A program made the position numbers and the translations under genes. Below, piece by piece: positions 35,009 to 44,206 of a stretch of 64,000 nt of DNA; position 1 is the first letter of the stretch; each line of letters opens with the position of its first letter. The notes below the pieces were generated by a model. It searched no databases and had not been told where the DNA came from. It worked only from the letters and a program-made list of their open reading frames with translations. Origin of the DNA: Breviolum minutum Mf 1.05b.01 (taxonomy: Eukaryota > Sar > Dinophyceae > Suessiales > Symbiodiniaceae). The stretch spans positions 24,137-88,136 of the forward strand of contig DF241127.1 in assembly GCA_000507305.1 (NCBI GenBank), read 5' to 3'.

Positions 35009-35160
35009 GATACCCTCCAGGGAGCTATCACGTATCCCACCTTGGGAGAAGGCACCACCTGGGATGCATAAAACCTTGTTACATAATGGGGATAAACTAC
35101 TTATGAACTGCTACAGGGATTTCTGAACCATCAACAGTATATTAGTTCCCAGGAGGGTAT
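35009..35160. repeat. Family C element with a family D element nested inside
   Basis: Outer arms GATACCCTCCAGGGAGCTATCACGTATCCC and AGTATATTAGTTCCCAGGAGGGTATC are family C. Positions 35053-35137 (CACCACCTGGGATGCATAAAACC to GGATTTCTGAACCATCAACAG) are family D with its left end missing. Confidence 0.8.
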
Positions 35161-35329
35161 CACACCCAACTCCTCTGTAAATCGTGACAATTATCGCAAG
35201 CACGTTCAGGCTACCAGTGGTGTTGTGTTTTGATTCAATCCCCCAAATTTGGACTCCTAGGGCATAGCTGTAAACATGTAAATATGTATGATAAATACAA
35301 GTATAATATATATATATATGTGTATACAT

Positions 35330-35470
35330 ACACATTACATTACATATCATTGTTATGTTCATTTTGATTTTCATTTACATCTACATTTGCATCTACATCT
35401 ACATTTACATGATATACATTTGCATTGTAGTTAGATTCACATTTACATGTACAATTGCATTATCAAATTA
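35330..35470. repeat. ACATTT/ACATCT hexanucleotide microsatellite
   Basis: CATTTACATCTACATTTGCATCTACATCTACATTTACATG and further degenerate units, preceded by (TA)n at 35307-35319. Confidence 0.8.
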
Positions 35471-35791
35471 CATCACATGTTGTTCCATTACATACCATAA
35501 GTACCCACCATCGAACAAAAAAGCTTCAATGCAAAATCCTCAGATCGAAAGAGAAACACGTCTTGAGCAGGTCCATTTTCCATTGCTACCTTCCTTGAAA
35601 TTACTACCGCGTACAATTTCTCCAAGGGATTTTGTTATTAGACAACAATCAAACATCGTGAACTCACAACTGCTCATCCAACTTGAGTCCCCCCAAAACC
35701 TACCATCTCACACCTGAAACTTTTTTTTCACCAACAACTTCCCGGTTTTGTAGAGGGAAGTGAACCCCACCGCAGCGCAATTTTTTTTTTC

Positions 35792-35917
35792 TCAAAGGTT
35801 CTGTCGTAAAACTTCTTCCACAGAGCTTAAGACTTTACGGTCGATGGTGCCCAGCATCTCCTGGAGGCGAGCGGTGAAGCTGGTGTAAGGGTGGCGATGC
35901 ATCCGAGTTTTGGCAAG
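35792..35917 (-). CDS. Probable last exon of the J-domain gene
   Basis: 126 bp, phase 0, from TTTTTTTTTTTGAG|CTT to TGA at 35792-35794. Reads FTARLQEMLGTIDRKVLSSV then EEVLRQNL: a helical C-terminus. Phase 0 fits the phase-0 end of exon 37326-37400. The joining intron (1.4 kb) would enclose two plus-strand exons, so the link is less sure than the exon itself. Confidence 0.55.
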   Translation of the reverse strand, partial: LAKTRMHRHPYTSFTARLQEMLGTIDRKVLSSVEEVLRQNL

Positions 35918-36160
35918 CTCAAAAAAAAAAAATGGGTGATAAGTCGGGGAGTAAAATGACGAAATTAGGTACGGTATATCCGTATATCTTTTATGTAAAG
36001 TCACCATTTGGATCTTGCCTCTCTTTTATGATGTATATCTAAGAATTAGTGTGATTGGTACTTTTCCATTTCACCACGGGAAGGATCAGTACAGTGTAGC
36101 GACCAATTGGAATCATAGAAGCAGATTGTGGTCAGCACTTTCAGTCTTTGATTGGTAGCG

Positions 36161-36260
36161 TCTGGTAAACTAACATAGCAATAGAATATCCCCATGTTCA
36201 ATAGGAAATACATCTTCAAAGGGTCCATTTTCCATTGCTATGTTGGTTTACCGGAGTGTA
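36161..36260. repeat. Foldback element, family A copy 2
   Basis: TCTGGTAAACTAACATAGCAATAG and CCATTGCTATGTTGGTTTACCGGAG arms. Reads as GT...AG on either strand (CTG|GTAAAC ... ACCGGAG|; minus CCG|GTAAAC ... TTTACCAG|). Confidence 0.8.
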
Positions 36261-36311
36261 CTTGTTACTCTAATCTGGTTCTCTCCCTTTCTCCTTGTCC
36301 AATCTCTTCAG

Positions 36312-36430
36312 CAAGAGCGCTGCCACAATATTCTTGCACAAATCAGAGGTCCTTAGGGGTGCCAAAAAGATGATGTCGCCTCAACTCTCAAAGAGGATGG
36401 ATGTGCACAAGAAAACGTACAAAGAGTATG
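36312..36430 (+). CDS. Plus-strand exon, unknown protein
   Basis: 119 bp. Acceptor has an excellent pyrimidine tract (TCTCTCCCTTTCTCCTTGTCCAATCTCTTCAG|C). Reads KSAATIFLHKSEVLRGAKKM and MSPQLSKRMDVHKKTYKEY, basic. Donor TATG|GTGTGA gives a 1-nt end that fits the 2-nt start of 36668-36941; read straight on, the frame would stop 11 bp later. No family recognised. Confidence 0.6.
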
Positions 36431-36667
36431 GTGTGAAGTGAAGACTGGTTTTTTGAAAAATCTACTACATATCTTTGGAAAGCAACTGCCATGTTTTTCT
36501 CAAAATGGTGTGCATGTGAGCAAATCACCGAAATACAAAAAAAAATATTACTGCACAAAGAAACGAGGTCAAAAAAAGGTTATTTTCAATGACACCCTCA
36601 AACTGCAACGAATGTAGATGGGATGGTTTGATACTTCAACCACCCTTCATCCCCGGAAAAAATGCAG

Positions 36668-36941
36668 CTTCAAATAAAGAGTTGTGCTATGTCATCCGTC
36701 ATCTCCTCAAAAAAAAACTTGCTCTTACGGATTCTACGGAAAATCTTGATCATCTCTCTAGATGGACCCATGCAGCTCCTGGAAAATCACATTGCTGGCT
36801 GAACCCCTTTGACGGCTTCATCTTCCCCAATTTCCAGCTTCGTCTTCCCCATTTGCAACACTACAAAACGGACAACTGCCAGGAGGCCGTTAAGCCCCAT
36901 TTCGAATTTATACATCGAAACCAAAACCCCAGCGGTTTCAG
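36668..36941 (+). CDS. Plus-strand exon, unknown protein
   Basis: 274 bp, 90 codons, the longest clear internal exon. Acceptor ACCACCCTTCATCCCCGGAAAAAATGCAG|CT, donor GTTTCAG|GTAGGA. Contains SNKELCYVIRHLLKKKLALT, HAAPGKSHCWLNPFDGFIFP and PHFEFIHRNQNPSGF. 2-nt ends on both sides; joins 36312-36430 across a 237-bp intron. It lies inside the long proposed intron of the opposite-strand J-domain gene. Confidence 0.65.
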
Positions 36942-37325
36942 GTAGGAAACCAGTACCCTCCCTGAAACAAACAAATTGCCTCTAAAAATTTGATGGGACT
37001 AGACGATGATTCCTTTCCTTTTTGGGGGGTGCGGCAATTTCGGCCTATTTTTCAGACGCGATTTCCTGTTAGTTTCGGGGGTTGGGTAGGTTGCCATAAA
37101 TTCTAAACATAAGAAACAAAACATGGCCATCTTTGAAGCCAAAATCGTCACCAAGAAATCCAAACCCATCCATTTTGGGGAAATTCCAATCCACTGGGCT
37201 TTCCATACCACGAACAACCCAATACACATCACTACCACTTTTGGGAAAAAAAAAACCATCGTCATTCAGTCATTCTTTTTTCCAAACCACTGGGCTTTCA
37301 TATCACGGCACTTGGAAGCTCCCAC

Positions 37326-37400
37326 CGTTGCCGCTTCATAGCGGCGCGGCACGGTGGCGGGACCCGCCGTCGCGGCGGAACGCGTGGCATCGTAGCGCGC
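37326..37400 (-). CDS. J-domain gene, exon 5 (end of J domain)
   Basis: 75 bp, 25 codons, phase 0/0, GC-rich. Starts CCCAAATTTCAAG|GCG and ends GCAACG|GTGGGA. Begins ARYD, the conserved (R)xxYD that closes helix III/IV of J domains, then ATRSAATAGPATVPRRYEAA, an Ala-rich linker. Joins 37991-38055 to give PSTR-ARYD, exactly as expected for a J domain. A single N lies 37 bp upstream at 37437 beside a TA repeat. Confidence 0.75.
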
Positions 37401-37990
37401 CTTGAAATTTGGGAGGCTTGCGGTTTGCATTTCGGGNATATATATATATATATATGTATATTATGTGTATATATATATATATTGCGTAGGTTTATTCCTG
37501 GATCTTCCAAGTGTGTAAAAAAAAAAAATACTATGCTTAATAGGAAAATCACCATCTCAAAGATAGGAGATACATCAACTTCATTCGTGGTTGTTTTACC
37601 AGCTTTTCGTGTTAGGTTTTTGGGGGTGCTTCTTGGGTATGTCTCAAAATAAAGGGGTACTCGAAATCCTGATGTTTCCTAGATAAAGTATCCAACAATG
37701 CCAACCGTTGTTGACCAAAAGATTTGTAAGGGTCTCTGATTCGGAGACATACCCATGGAGATTGAGATTCTTCCAATCTGTTCGGTTGTTTTAATTGAAA
37801 ACTGCGGGATTCATACTATTTCACCAACCTACTAACTTTCAACATCCTGAACGGAAAGTCATTTTGACCATGCCGTATCCAAGAAAATAACATCTACATC
37901 ACACCCCTTTCTATGAAAGCCCTTGAAAACACCTCTCCGAAAATTTGAGGTCCTAAGAACACTTCAACAAACAATTCATCATCAAGGCAC

Positions 37991-38055
37991 ACGCGTCGAG
38001 GGCTTGGACAGCACCTCAAAAGCATCTCGGACTTTCAAGAAGGCCTCATTGGAAC
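37991..38055 (-). CDS. J-domain gene, exon 4 (helix III)
   Basis: 65 bp from CCGTTGAG|GT to ACGCGT|GTGCCT. Reads SNEAFLKVRDAFEVLSKPST, then R: the canonical helix III (FxxVxxAxxVLSxPxxR). 2-nt start fits the 1-nt end of exon 38847-38919 and completes the Gly-Gly-Ser loop after HPDK. A 69-codon plus ORF over it is a shadow. Confidence 0.8.
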
Positions 38056-38373
38056 CTCAACGGGCCGATCCACTTGTGAAGTGGCCAACAAAACCCAAAA
38101 ACAAGCACTTTCAGGAATTTGTTTTTTCATAGTAGCCAAATCGTGGGTGTGGTGTGTTTTTTTGGGGGAAGAGCCAGTGGAAATAATAGAAACAGGAGAG
38201 TGGAGTTGATTCACAAAGTCGTAGACATCTCAAAACGTCCAAACACTATGATGGTTTGGAAGAGGAAGTTCCGTTATAGGCGCGGTGTCCATGTTAGTCT
38301 TGAAGGGGGGTAAGTCGCTATGAAATGTGAGTGTAACCAGTCAGGTAACATTCATCATGGCAGAGTCGTTGAA

Positions 38374-38462
38374 CACACCCTGGAAAATTAACATGGAACA
38401 ACAATAATGGAGGTTCGGAAGATGGTTTTCCTTCCCAAACAGGTGATTTTAAAGCTCCAGGT
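38374..38462. repeat. Foldback element, family I copy 2
   Basis: CACACCCTGGAAAATTAACATGGAAC ... GATTTTAAAGCTCCAGG. Lies in the intron between J-domain exons 3 and 4. Confidence 0.6.
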
Positions 38463-38846
38463 CGTTCATTGTCTGGGTGGTGCAGTCCGGACATCTTCAA
38501 CTCTAAGATGAGAAACAGGTCAAGTTGGCAACTGGGACTGTCCCAAGCTATCAGCTTATCAATGATACTATATAGCAAAAAGATTATCTATGATAAGATC
38601 TATGTCTATGTTGCAACTGGGACTGCTATAATACTGGGATATTTGATGATACACTACTTTTTAACCACTTCCGTAATAGTATAATCATCCAAATATGTAA
38701 AGCCTGGAGCAATCCGATCCCCTGCACCAATTTAGCATAATTATAATGTATATCTATATTATAAATATATGTATCTATCTATGTCAATTTCTCCTAAAGA
38801 ATGCAACCTCTGCCTCCCCCCCCCCTAACGTGAAAACGGCGCTCGC

Positions 38847-38919
38847 CTCCAGGTTTGTCTGGATGGGAATCGAGGGCTCGCTTTTTATAGGCAGCATGCA
38901 CTTCATCCGTGCTGGCGTC
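38847..38919 (-). CDS. J-domain gene, exon 3 (helix II and HPD motif)
   Basis: 73 bp from CTTACTTTTCCATCCAG|GAC. Reads DASTDEVHAAYKKRALDSHP then DKPG: helix II and the catalytic His-Pro-Asp tripeptide that stimulates Hsp70 ATPase. The only workable donor is CTGGAG|GCGAGC, a GC-AG intron (38056-38846, 791 bp); phase 1 fits exon 4. Confidence 0.85.
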
Positions 38920-38972
38920 CTGGATGGAAAAGTAAGGATGCCAAAAAGTGGTACAAGGGAAGTACACCGTAC

Positions 38973-39072
38973 ACCCTGGATATTTAACATAGATACCAAA
39001 AATGATGCTTTGGAAGATGTATCTTCTATCAAAAATGGCTATTTTGGATATCTATGTCAAATTCATCTCCCA
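38973..39072. repeat. Foldback element, family I copy 3
   Basis: ACCCTGGATATTTAACATAGATACCAAAAATG and CATTTTTGGATATCTATG-like inverse (ATGGCTATTTTGGATATCTATGTC). Lies in the intron between J-domain exons 2 and 3. Confidence 0.6.
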
Positions 39073-39537
39073 AAAAAACCAACAGCTGGTTCACTGAAAG
39101 TCACTTGTTTGGTGCACAGGAGAACATCAATCATCAACCCAAACCACCCATTTTTTTGGGGGGGGAAACCCCATGCTTGGGGGTGTAATGACGTGGTGTA
39201 AAAAAAAAGGTGGTAAAACCACCCAGTTTTGGAGGTGGACAACCTCAACCACTCCCAGCGGTGAAGCGAATCCGATGAATTACACCATTTTTGGAAGGAA
39301 AAAAATCTTTCTGAAAAGGTAAGAAACAACCACCCCAATCACTTCTTAGCCCTTCCAAAAAAAAAAGTTGGAAGCAACACGTCTTTGGAAAAGCTTAGGG
39401 GGATTTTTCGCATCCATCCCATCTTCTTTTCGGTTGCGCTTGGTAACTGTTGATAAAAAAAGCACAGGCAGGTTGACAATACAAAAAAAAACTCCAATCA
39501 AAATCACCAAAAAAAAAAGGTCGACGGTCGAAGTAAC

Positions 39538-39598
39538 TTTCTGTATTCCCAGAATGGCATAGTGATCGACGGAAGGTGATTTCTCATCTGCTTCTCTC
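39538..39598 (-). CDS. J-domain gene, exon 2 (helix I)
   Basis: 61 bp from GCGATCGCAG|G to ATACAGAAA|GTTACT. Reads READEKSPSVDHYAILGIQK: helix I of a J domain (xDHYxxLGIxxDAS). Phase-0 end joins exon 3 to give LGIQK-DASTDEV. 1-nt start fits the 2-nt end of 40170-40295. Confidence 0.8.
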
Positions 39599-39607
39599 CT
39601 GCGATCG

Positions 39608-39690
39608 CAGCTGGTGGTCTGGTTGGTGGTTACCAAATCGGTTTCTACAGCCTAAACCACCAACATAAACCACTAACCAACCACGGGTCG
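39608..39690. repeat. Foldback element, family G copy 3
   Basis: GCTGGTGGTCTGGTTGGTGGTTACCAAATCGG and AAACCACCAACATAAACCACTAACCAACCACGGG arms, ten bases upstream (in gene direction) of J-domain exon 2. Confidence 0.6.
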
Positions 39691-40169
39691 AATAGATTGA
39701 GTCAAGATATTATACAAATATGGCAGCGAATTGAAATCATCCCAAACGGATCTTTTGCTCGTTGTTTATCTTATGACAATTTTTTGGTCCAGGTCATTCA
39801 CTCCGTGAAATGAATCTTGTCAATTTCCAACTTAGAACAAGTTCCACACCTGAATATGAATCATTTCATAACGCGTGTTTTTGGTTGGCGCATTTTTTTG
39901 CATTCGCCAATGCAATTGGAAGGCCTGGGTCAAGAAAACTAGTTCGTAGTTTCAACCTATTTGAAAGAGATAGGCGCGCATGTCCAGGCTAGAAATGAAA
40001 ATCTGTTTAAAAAATCACCACACAGAAAAGACTAAGTCATCATATCTTGATTTCTACCATCTGATATCTTTGGTGAACCGAAGATGCTTAGTCTAAAAAC
40101 CCTGTTAGTCAACACCGAACATGTCCATCTCAATTGCCACTTTCATCAATTTTTACCCAAAAAAAACAC

Positions 40170-40295
40170 CGGACCCGAACCCCCGCGCCCCCCCCCGTTC
40201 CGCTCCCCATCTCTGGTGCATCATCGTTCCGCTGCGCATCGGCCACTTCGGCCACTTCAGTCACGGCAGAGCCAAAGTAGCGGTCCAAAAGGTTC
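40170..40295 (-). CDS. J-domain gene, exon 1 found (acidic, Gly-rich)
   Basis: 126 bp from GTAGCCCTAG|G to GGTCCG|GTGTTT. Reads NLLDRYFGSAVTEVAEVADA then QRNDDAPEMGSGTGGGAG. Ends with 2 nt that fit exon 39538-39598. The J domain therefore is not N-terminal; upstream exons are expected because the exon starts mid-codon. The whole product resembles an Hsp40 co-chaperone of the J-domain-only type, but the client is unknown. Confidence 0.65.
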
Positions 40296-40600
40296 CTAGG
40301 GCTACATGGGTTGGTCCAAGGTTTTTGGGGACTCCAAAGTTCTTTTGAGGGCCGATTTGGGACTAAAATTCTAAAGTTATTCAAAAAAAAATGTTAAAAA
40401 ATATCAGTAACATCCACTCCGACAATCTAAGATAGCAATGGCTGAATCCCCGTTTTGCCATATAGGGCATATATCCACAAATGATAAATTCAATTTAACT
40501 ATTTTTTATTACCGGAGTTTGACCCGTAGCAGTTCATGTCAGTTTGTGTCAGGGAGAAATCTTAGGGTTGAACACGTTCTCCATTCCGAAACGGATACTC

Positions 40601-40843
40601 TCAGCTGCACATAGGTCCAAGGTTATAGGCCCATATGATTCGGGTTGGTTCACCCGAAAAAACCCTGGACCTATGTGTAGCTATATAAGTACTTTCTAGC
40701 CTACAATAACTTCGATGTTTTTTCACATCTTTTCCCCCGTTGGCTACTGAAGGAATCCTGTTGCCTGAGGCATGGAAAGGCCCTGGGGCAACTTCGTGCA
40801 ACTTACACACCTGGTTGATGGCTTGGAAATTCGGTGAAGTCAA
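40601..40843 (-). other. 80-codon open frame, exon status unclear
   Basis: Contains KLHEVAPGPFHASGNRIPSV and a donor-like CAACCAG|GTGTGTAAG inside it. May include an upstream exon of the J-domain gene, but no phase link could be made. Confidence 0.25.
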
Positions 40844-40953
40844 ATTGTTTCATAGCTGGACAAAATTGGTTCCGTAGGCGATCCCCTTTTGCTCTTTGGA
40901 AATGCCGTGCCTTTGACCACTTAAATGACCACGAACTTCATGTATTAATATAT

Positions 40954-41054
40954 GGGTGTGTCCAAAAATAGGGGTACCCCAAAATGGATGGTTCATGATG
41001 GAAAACCCTATTAAAATTGATGATTTGGGGGTACCCCTATTTTTGGAAACACCC
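40954..41054. repeat. Foldback element, family E copy 2
   Basis: GGGTGTGTCCAAAAATAGGGGTACCCC and GGGGGTACCCCTATTTTTGGAAACACCC arms, flanked by TATAT / ATAT. Core CCATTTTGG / TTAAAATTGATG matches 1503-1606 in inverse. Confidence 0.8.
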
Positions 41055-41479
41055 ATATCTATATAGCCAGCATGTAGCTGCCTGTAACGGCAGCCTCATA
41101 ACCACAATTGGGCAATTTGAACCGAGTTTCTGTGAGGCTCCTTGCCTGATCATCCAGGGTGGGTGTGGCTGTGGCTGGGTGGAACCCTGGAACCCTGGAA
41201 CCAAAAAACATGAACAACAACAGGAAATCCCATGGTCACCCTCCCATAGCTCCATGGGTTCAATAGAGGCTCCCAAGGCCAAATATTTTTCGTTTACAAG
41301 CTGAAGTGTCGTGCCATCTTCCACCTGTTGCCATGATTCTGGAAATATTCTAGGGTTGCTGCTAGATATCCCACCAACCGGGAAAAAAGAAAATCATGGA
41401 CTCAAAGGGGTGCCGGCACTTGTGGGGACTAGGTTAGTTCCCAGGAAGGTAAGTTCAACATTTTGGACCATAGACCCTT

Positions 41480-41610
41480 TCAACTGGCCGGCGCAGGCGT
41501 TGGCCCTGCCTCTTCGTCGCCCTTTTCCTGGCTGGTGTGGGCACCGCCGCCGGAGGAGCAGCCGCCGGAGGAGCCGCCGGTGGCACAGCAGCATCGCCCT
41601 TCAACACTGC
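41480..41610 (-). CDS. Last exon of the 44.3-41.5 kb gene
   Basis: 131 bp from CACACACACAG|GC to TGA at 41480-41482. In the frame set by the upstream donor it reads Gly/Ser/Cys-rich CCCATGGSSGGCSSGGG then AHTSQEKGDEEAGPTPAPAS and stop, a low-complexity acidic tail. Another frame is also open (Pro/Ala-rich then basic, ending VYGPKC at 41455). I prefer the first because it matches the 1-nt phase of exon 41659-41743. Confidence 0.55.
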
Positions 41611-41658
41611 CTGTGTGTGTGTGGTTTCTTCGGGACAGCTGTTAGGGTCCCAACTCAC

Positions 41659-41743
41659 CAAATTCCGGCAGTTCCAGAAACTTCAGGAAATATCTTGACT
41701 CCAACTCTCCCATGTTTTTGCACCAAAAAAAACACTTCCCTCT
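41659..41743 (-). CDS. Exon with consensus donor, start uncertain
   Basis: Ends GAATTTG|GTGAGT, an ideal donor; reads MGELESRYFLKFLELPEF before it. Start is either TCCACAG|AGA (41743) or an AG about 30 bp further in. Intron to the last exon is 48 bp and contains CTAAC. Just upstream another frame (SIHAKAADTIIE, near 41750-41800) with a strong acceptor may be a further exon. Confidence 0.5.
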
Positions 41744-42009
41744 CTGTGGATAAGACACACCCTCCCAACCTCAATGATTGTGTCTGCTGCTTTTGCATGT
41801 ATCGATGGAGTATTGGCCTGGCATAAACCAAACAAAAGCAGCCCATGTTGAGCAAGACACGCAAGGAGTCATTTCCCAAATCAACTTGAAGGGATATCAT
41901 CTCCAAAGATCAAAATGGAAGTCACCATCCCCCAAAAAAATTGAGAAGTCAAAAAAAAACACCACCCAAAAAAACTTGGGGCAAAAAGCAATGCCCCTTT
42001 TCATGGCAG

Positions 42010-42159
42010 TTAATGGCGCAGGTCTGACATTTTTTGACCATGTTTGTCAATACACAATTCCTGGCATTTTGCAAAGAAATTGCGTGCTTCTCTCCACCCA
42101 GCCTTGAATGGTAATTTTTTCACATCTTCATGCCATTGTGCTGGAACCATCCCAAGCAC
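42010..42159 (-). CDS. Exon-like segment ending in TAA (alternative to 42160-42246)
   Basis: After GCCTCCTTGGGCCCCAG|GTG it reads VPAQWHEDVKKLPFKAGWRE and ARNFFAKCQELCIDKHGQKM then SDLRH and TAA. Strongly protein-like. Its acceptor is the same dinucleotide context that would be the donor of 42160-42246, so the two calls compete. Confidence 0.45.
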   Translation of the reverse strand: MLGMVPAQWHEDVKKLPFKAGWREARNFFAKCQELCIDKHGQKMSDLRH

Positions 42160-42246
42160 CTGGGGCCCAAGGAGGCGAAGCCTCTTGACACTTTGGTGGC
42201 CATACATTCCCCACAGCATGGCGATTCACGATCCTTTCATCTACCT
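42160..42246 (-). CDS. Exon-like segment starting at the end of a family A element
   Basis: 87 bp from GTTTACCAG|AG (terminus of the A element) to GCCCCAG|GTGCTT. Reads VDERIVNRHAVGNVWPPKCQ then EASPPWAP. 2-nt start fits the 1-nt end of 43569-43693. See the competing call at 42010-42159. Confidence 0.4.
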
Positions 42247-42350
42247 CTGGTAAACTAACATAGCGATCGCTGGAATATCCCCATGTTCAATAGGAAAATC
42301 ATATTCAAAGGGCCCATTTTCCAGTGCTATGTGAGTTCACAAGAGTGTAG
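42247..42350. repeat. Foldback element, family A copy 3
   Basis: CTGGTAAACTAACATAGCGATCGC and CCAGTGCTATGTGAGTTCACAAGAG arms. On the minus strand it starts CTCTT|GTGAAC and ends TTTACCAG|, so it can be read as an intron. Confidence 0.8.
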
Positions 42351-42536
42351 GTGGTTTCAACCCCAGTTGAAAAATAGGAGCCCCCGTGGAATTTCTTTTT
42401 CCGGATGCGGGGGGTAAATTGAAAAATCCTTGAGAAAAAAAACACCTACCGGGTGATTCAATACGTGCCCTTTTGATTCCGCAGTTGGAGATCACTTAAG
42501 CTTTGAAAGGGTCGCTTGTTTCTCATGAACCCCTGT

Positions 42537-42900
42537 TCACGTCATCTTGGATTCGTGTTCGGGTGGAAGCTGAAATGAGTTGTCCTCTGTGGCAATTCCT
42601 GTGGTCAAAAAATCCTTCTTAGCTTGTACATTAGCTATCTTTTTTTTACCCTTTCTCCCATAGTTCAGTGGAAAATGATCCTGACCCAACTTCCAGGAGG
42701 AATTTTTGTTGAATCTTTTGATTCCACAAGCATAGGAAATTGACAACAGAACCCTTTTGGTGGAGCAGTGAAGTCGTAATGCCAACTAAGATTTTTTTCG
42801 AGTCGTACCAAGTGTTGCATACCCTTCAAGCAAAAATACCGGATTTGTTTTCCATGCCGCAGAGTTTTTGTTGTTAAAAAACGCCCGATGAACGTCAAGA
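42537..42900 (-). other. Exon-like bases, frame unresolved
   Basis: Two minus frames read naturally (KKDFLTTGIATEDNSFQLPP at 42540-42620; FPMLVESKDSTKIPPGSWVR at 42670-42740). Probably one or two exons of the 44.3-41.5 kb gene. Confidence 0.35.
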
Positions 42901-43342
42901 TCTCATCATCACTGGGTAAATTTTCGGGCTCATCTTTGAATTAAAGGCCCATGCCCAACAAACCACCGAACTTTTTCCCGCGGAAAATAAAAAAACGTGT
43001 CCTGAAAATCTCTCCAAAAACACGGTCATGAAAAGGCACCTCACCGGAACCTCTGGCAGTTTTTTTTCAAAAGTTGTACCTTCAATTCCAACTGTTTGGT
43101 GGTTTCAACCTGTTGAAAAAATATTAATTGAATTGGATCATCTGCCCAGGTAGGGGTGAAAATTAAAAGTTTTGGAAACAACCACCTAGCCCATTATTTC
43201 AGCATAGCCGCTAGTTCTTTCTGCTCCTTGTATCGTTGTACTCCATGCCGCTTGTTGCCTCAGGCATCAGTCACCAGTCACCAGTCACCACATTTTTTTT
43301 GTCGGCTGAAAAAATCAAAGACACCTCGTCACCGGTCACCTC

Positions 43343-43511
43343 TTAAATCTCAGGATCCTCATGACTCATGACCCTCCTCATCTGAACCAACTTTCTATTT
43401 CCCACCCCAGTTGCACCAAAAAGAGTGCTAAGAACTCCTTTCATTTGAAAGCCTCTAGGGGGAACAATCTCAACGTGGGTGTTCATAAGTTGGGCTACCA
43501 ACCTCAGGTAA
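43343..43511 (-). CDS. Exon-like segment ending in TAA
   Basis: From CTCTGTATAG|T; reads YLRLVAQLMNTHVEIVPPRG and FQMKGVLSTLFGATGVGNRK then a basic-acidic end and TAA at 43343-43345. The plus strand here is also open with a CTCAG|GTAACT donor. Phase does not fit exon 43569-43693. Confidence 0.35.
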
Positions 43512-43568
43512 CTATACAGAGTCTAATGTCTAACCCCAGCAATGCAGGGGTCTAATCATAGCAATCAC

Positions 43569-43693
43569 CACTTGGAAAATGTGGTGCACAGTGCCATCCT
43601 TCCCTCATGAATTTCCACCACAAGGAACTGTCAATGTTGGCCAAACGCATTAGCTCCCCAATCCAAGGATGCACTTGTTGGGCTTCACTACAC
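43569..43693 (-). CDS. Exon, 44.3-41.5 kb gene
   Basis: 125 bp from GACTCATGAG|G to CCAAGTG|GTGATT. Reads CSEAQQVHPWIGELMRLANI and DSSLWWKFMREGWHCAPHFP then S, rich in Trp and His. 1-nt start fits exon 43783-43877. The GGTGGTGGCGGTGG run at 43735-43763 lies in the intron. Confidence 0.6.
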
Positions 43694-43782
43694 CTCATGA
43701 GTCCGCCGGGAACACCAGGTTTTAGGGGTGTGTTGGTGTGGTGGCGGTGGTGGTGGTGGTGGAGTAGATACCCTACAATCAC

Positions 43783-43877
43783 AGTTGATCCCTCGCGATC
43801 ACCGCTGATCTGGGATCATCCAAGTCCTCGGGTCTTACGAATATCATGTCATCTTGGGCAAGTTTATGATCCAACAG
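43783..43877 (-). CDS. Exon, 44.3-41.5 kb gene
   Basis: 95 bp from TAATGGAAG|CTG to CAACT|GTGATT. Reads LLDHKLAQDDMIFVRPEDLD then DPRSAVIARDQ. Phase 0 start fits exon 44207-44308; 2-nt end fits 43569-43693. An internal TTC|GTAAGA could be an alternative donor. Confidence 0.55.
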
Positions 43878-44206
43878 CTTCCATTAATCAGATGGATATC
43901 ATCTTTCAGGGCTGCTGCCTCAAACTATATTTCGGGGAATTTTATGCGCAACAAACATTTTGCTGGGAATTTGTTCAAGAGACACTTAAGTAAATGGGTA
44001 CGGCCCTGGACTAGAGGCCCACATTTATATTCATTATACTAATGAACGGACCATTTCAATGGGTTGCTCACCACTACCCTCCCTGAAACTCCAAAAAAGT
44101 ACCTTGACAATTGAATGCTTCGAAACAAAGCCTTTCCTGGAAGACATCACCCTACAAAATGAACAGTTCAGGGTGCACACTGGCGATTCCTTTCAGAGAA
44201 TCCTAC

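Noticed and set aside
38458..38502. Minus-strand segment reading LKMSGLHHPDNERP, which looks like a second HPD motif of the J domain with a good acceptor
   Set aside because: Exon 38847-38919 carries the real HPDK with proper helix II and joins exon 37991-38055 without it. The second HPD would need an unusual GA donor inside a family I element.
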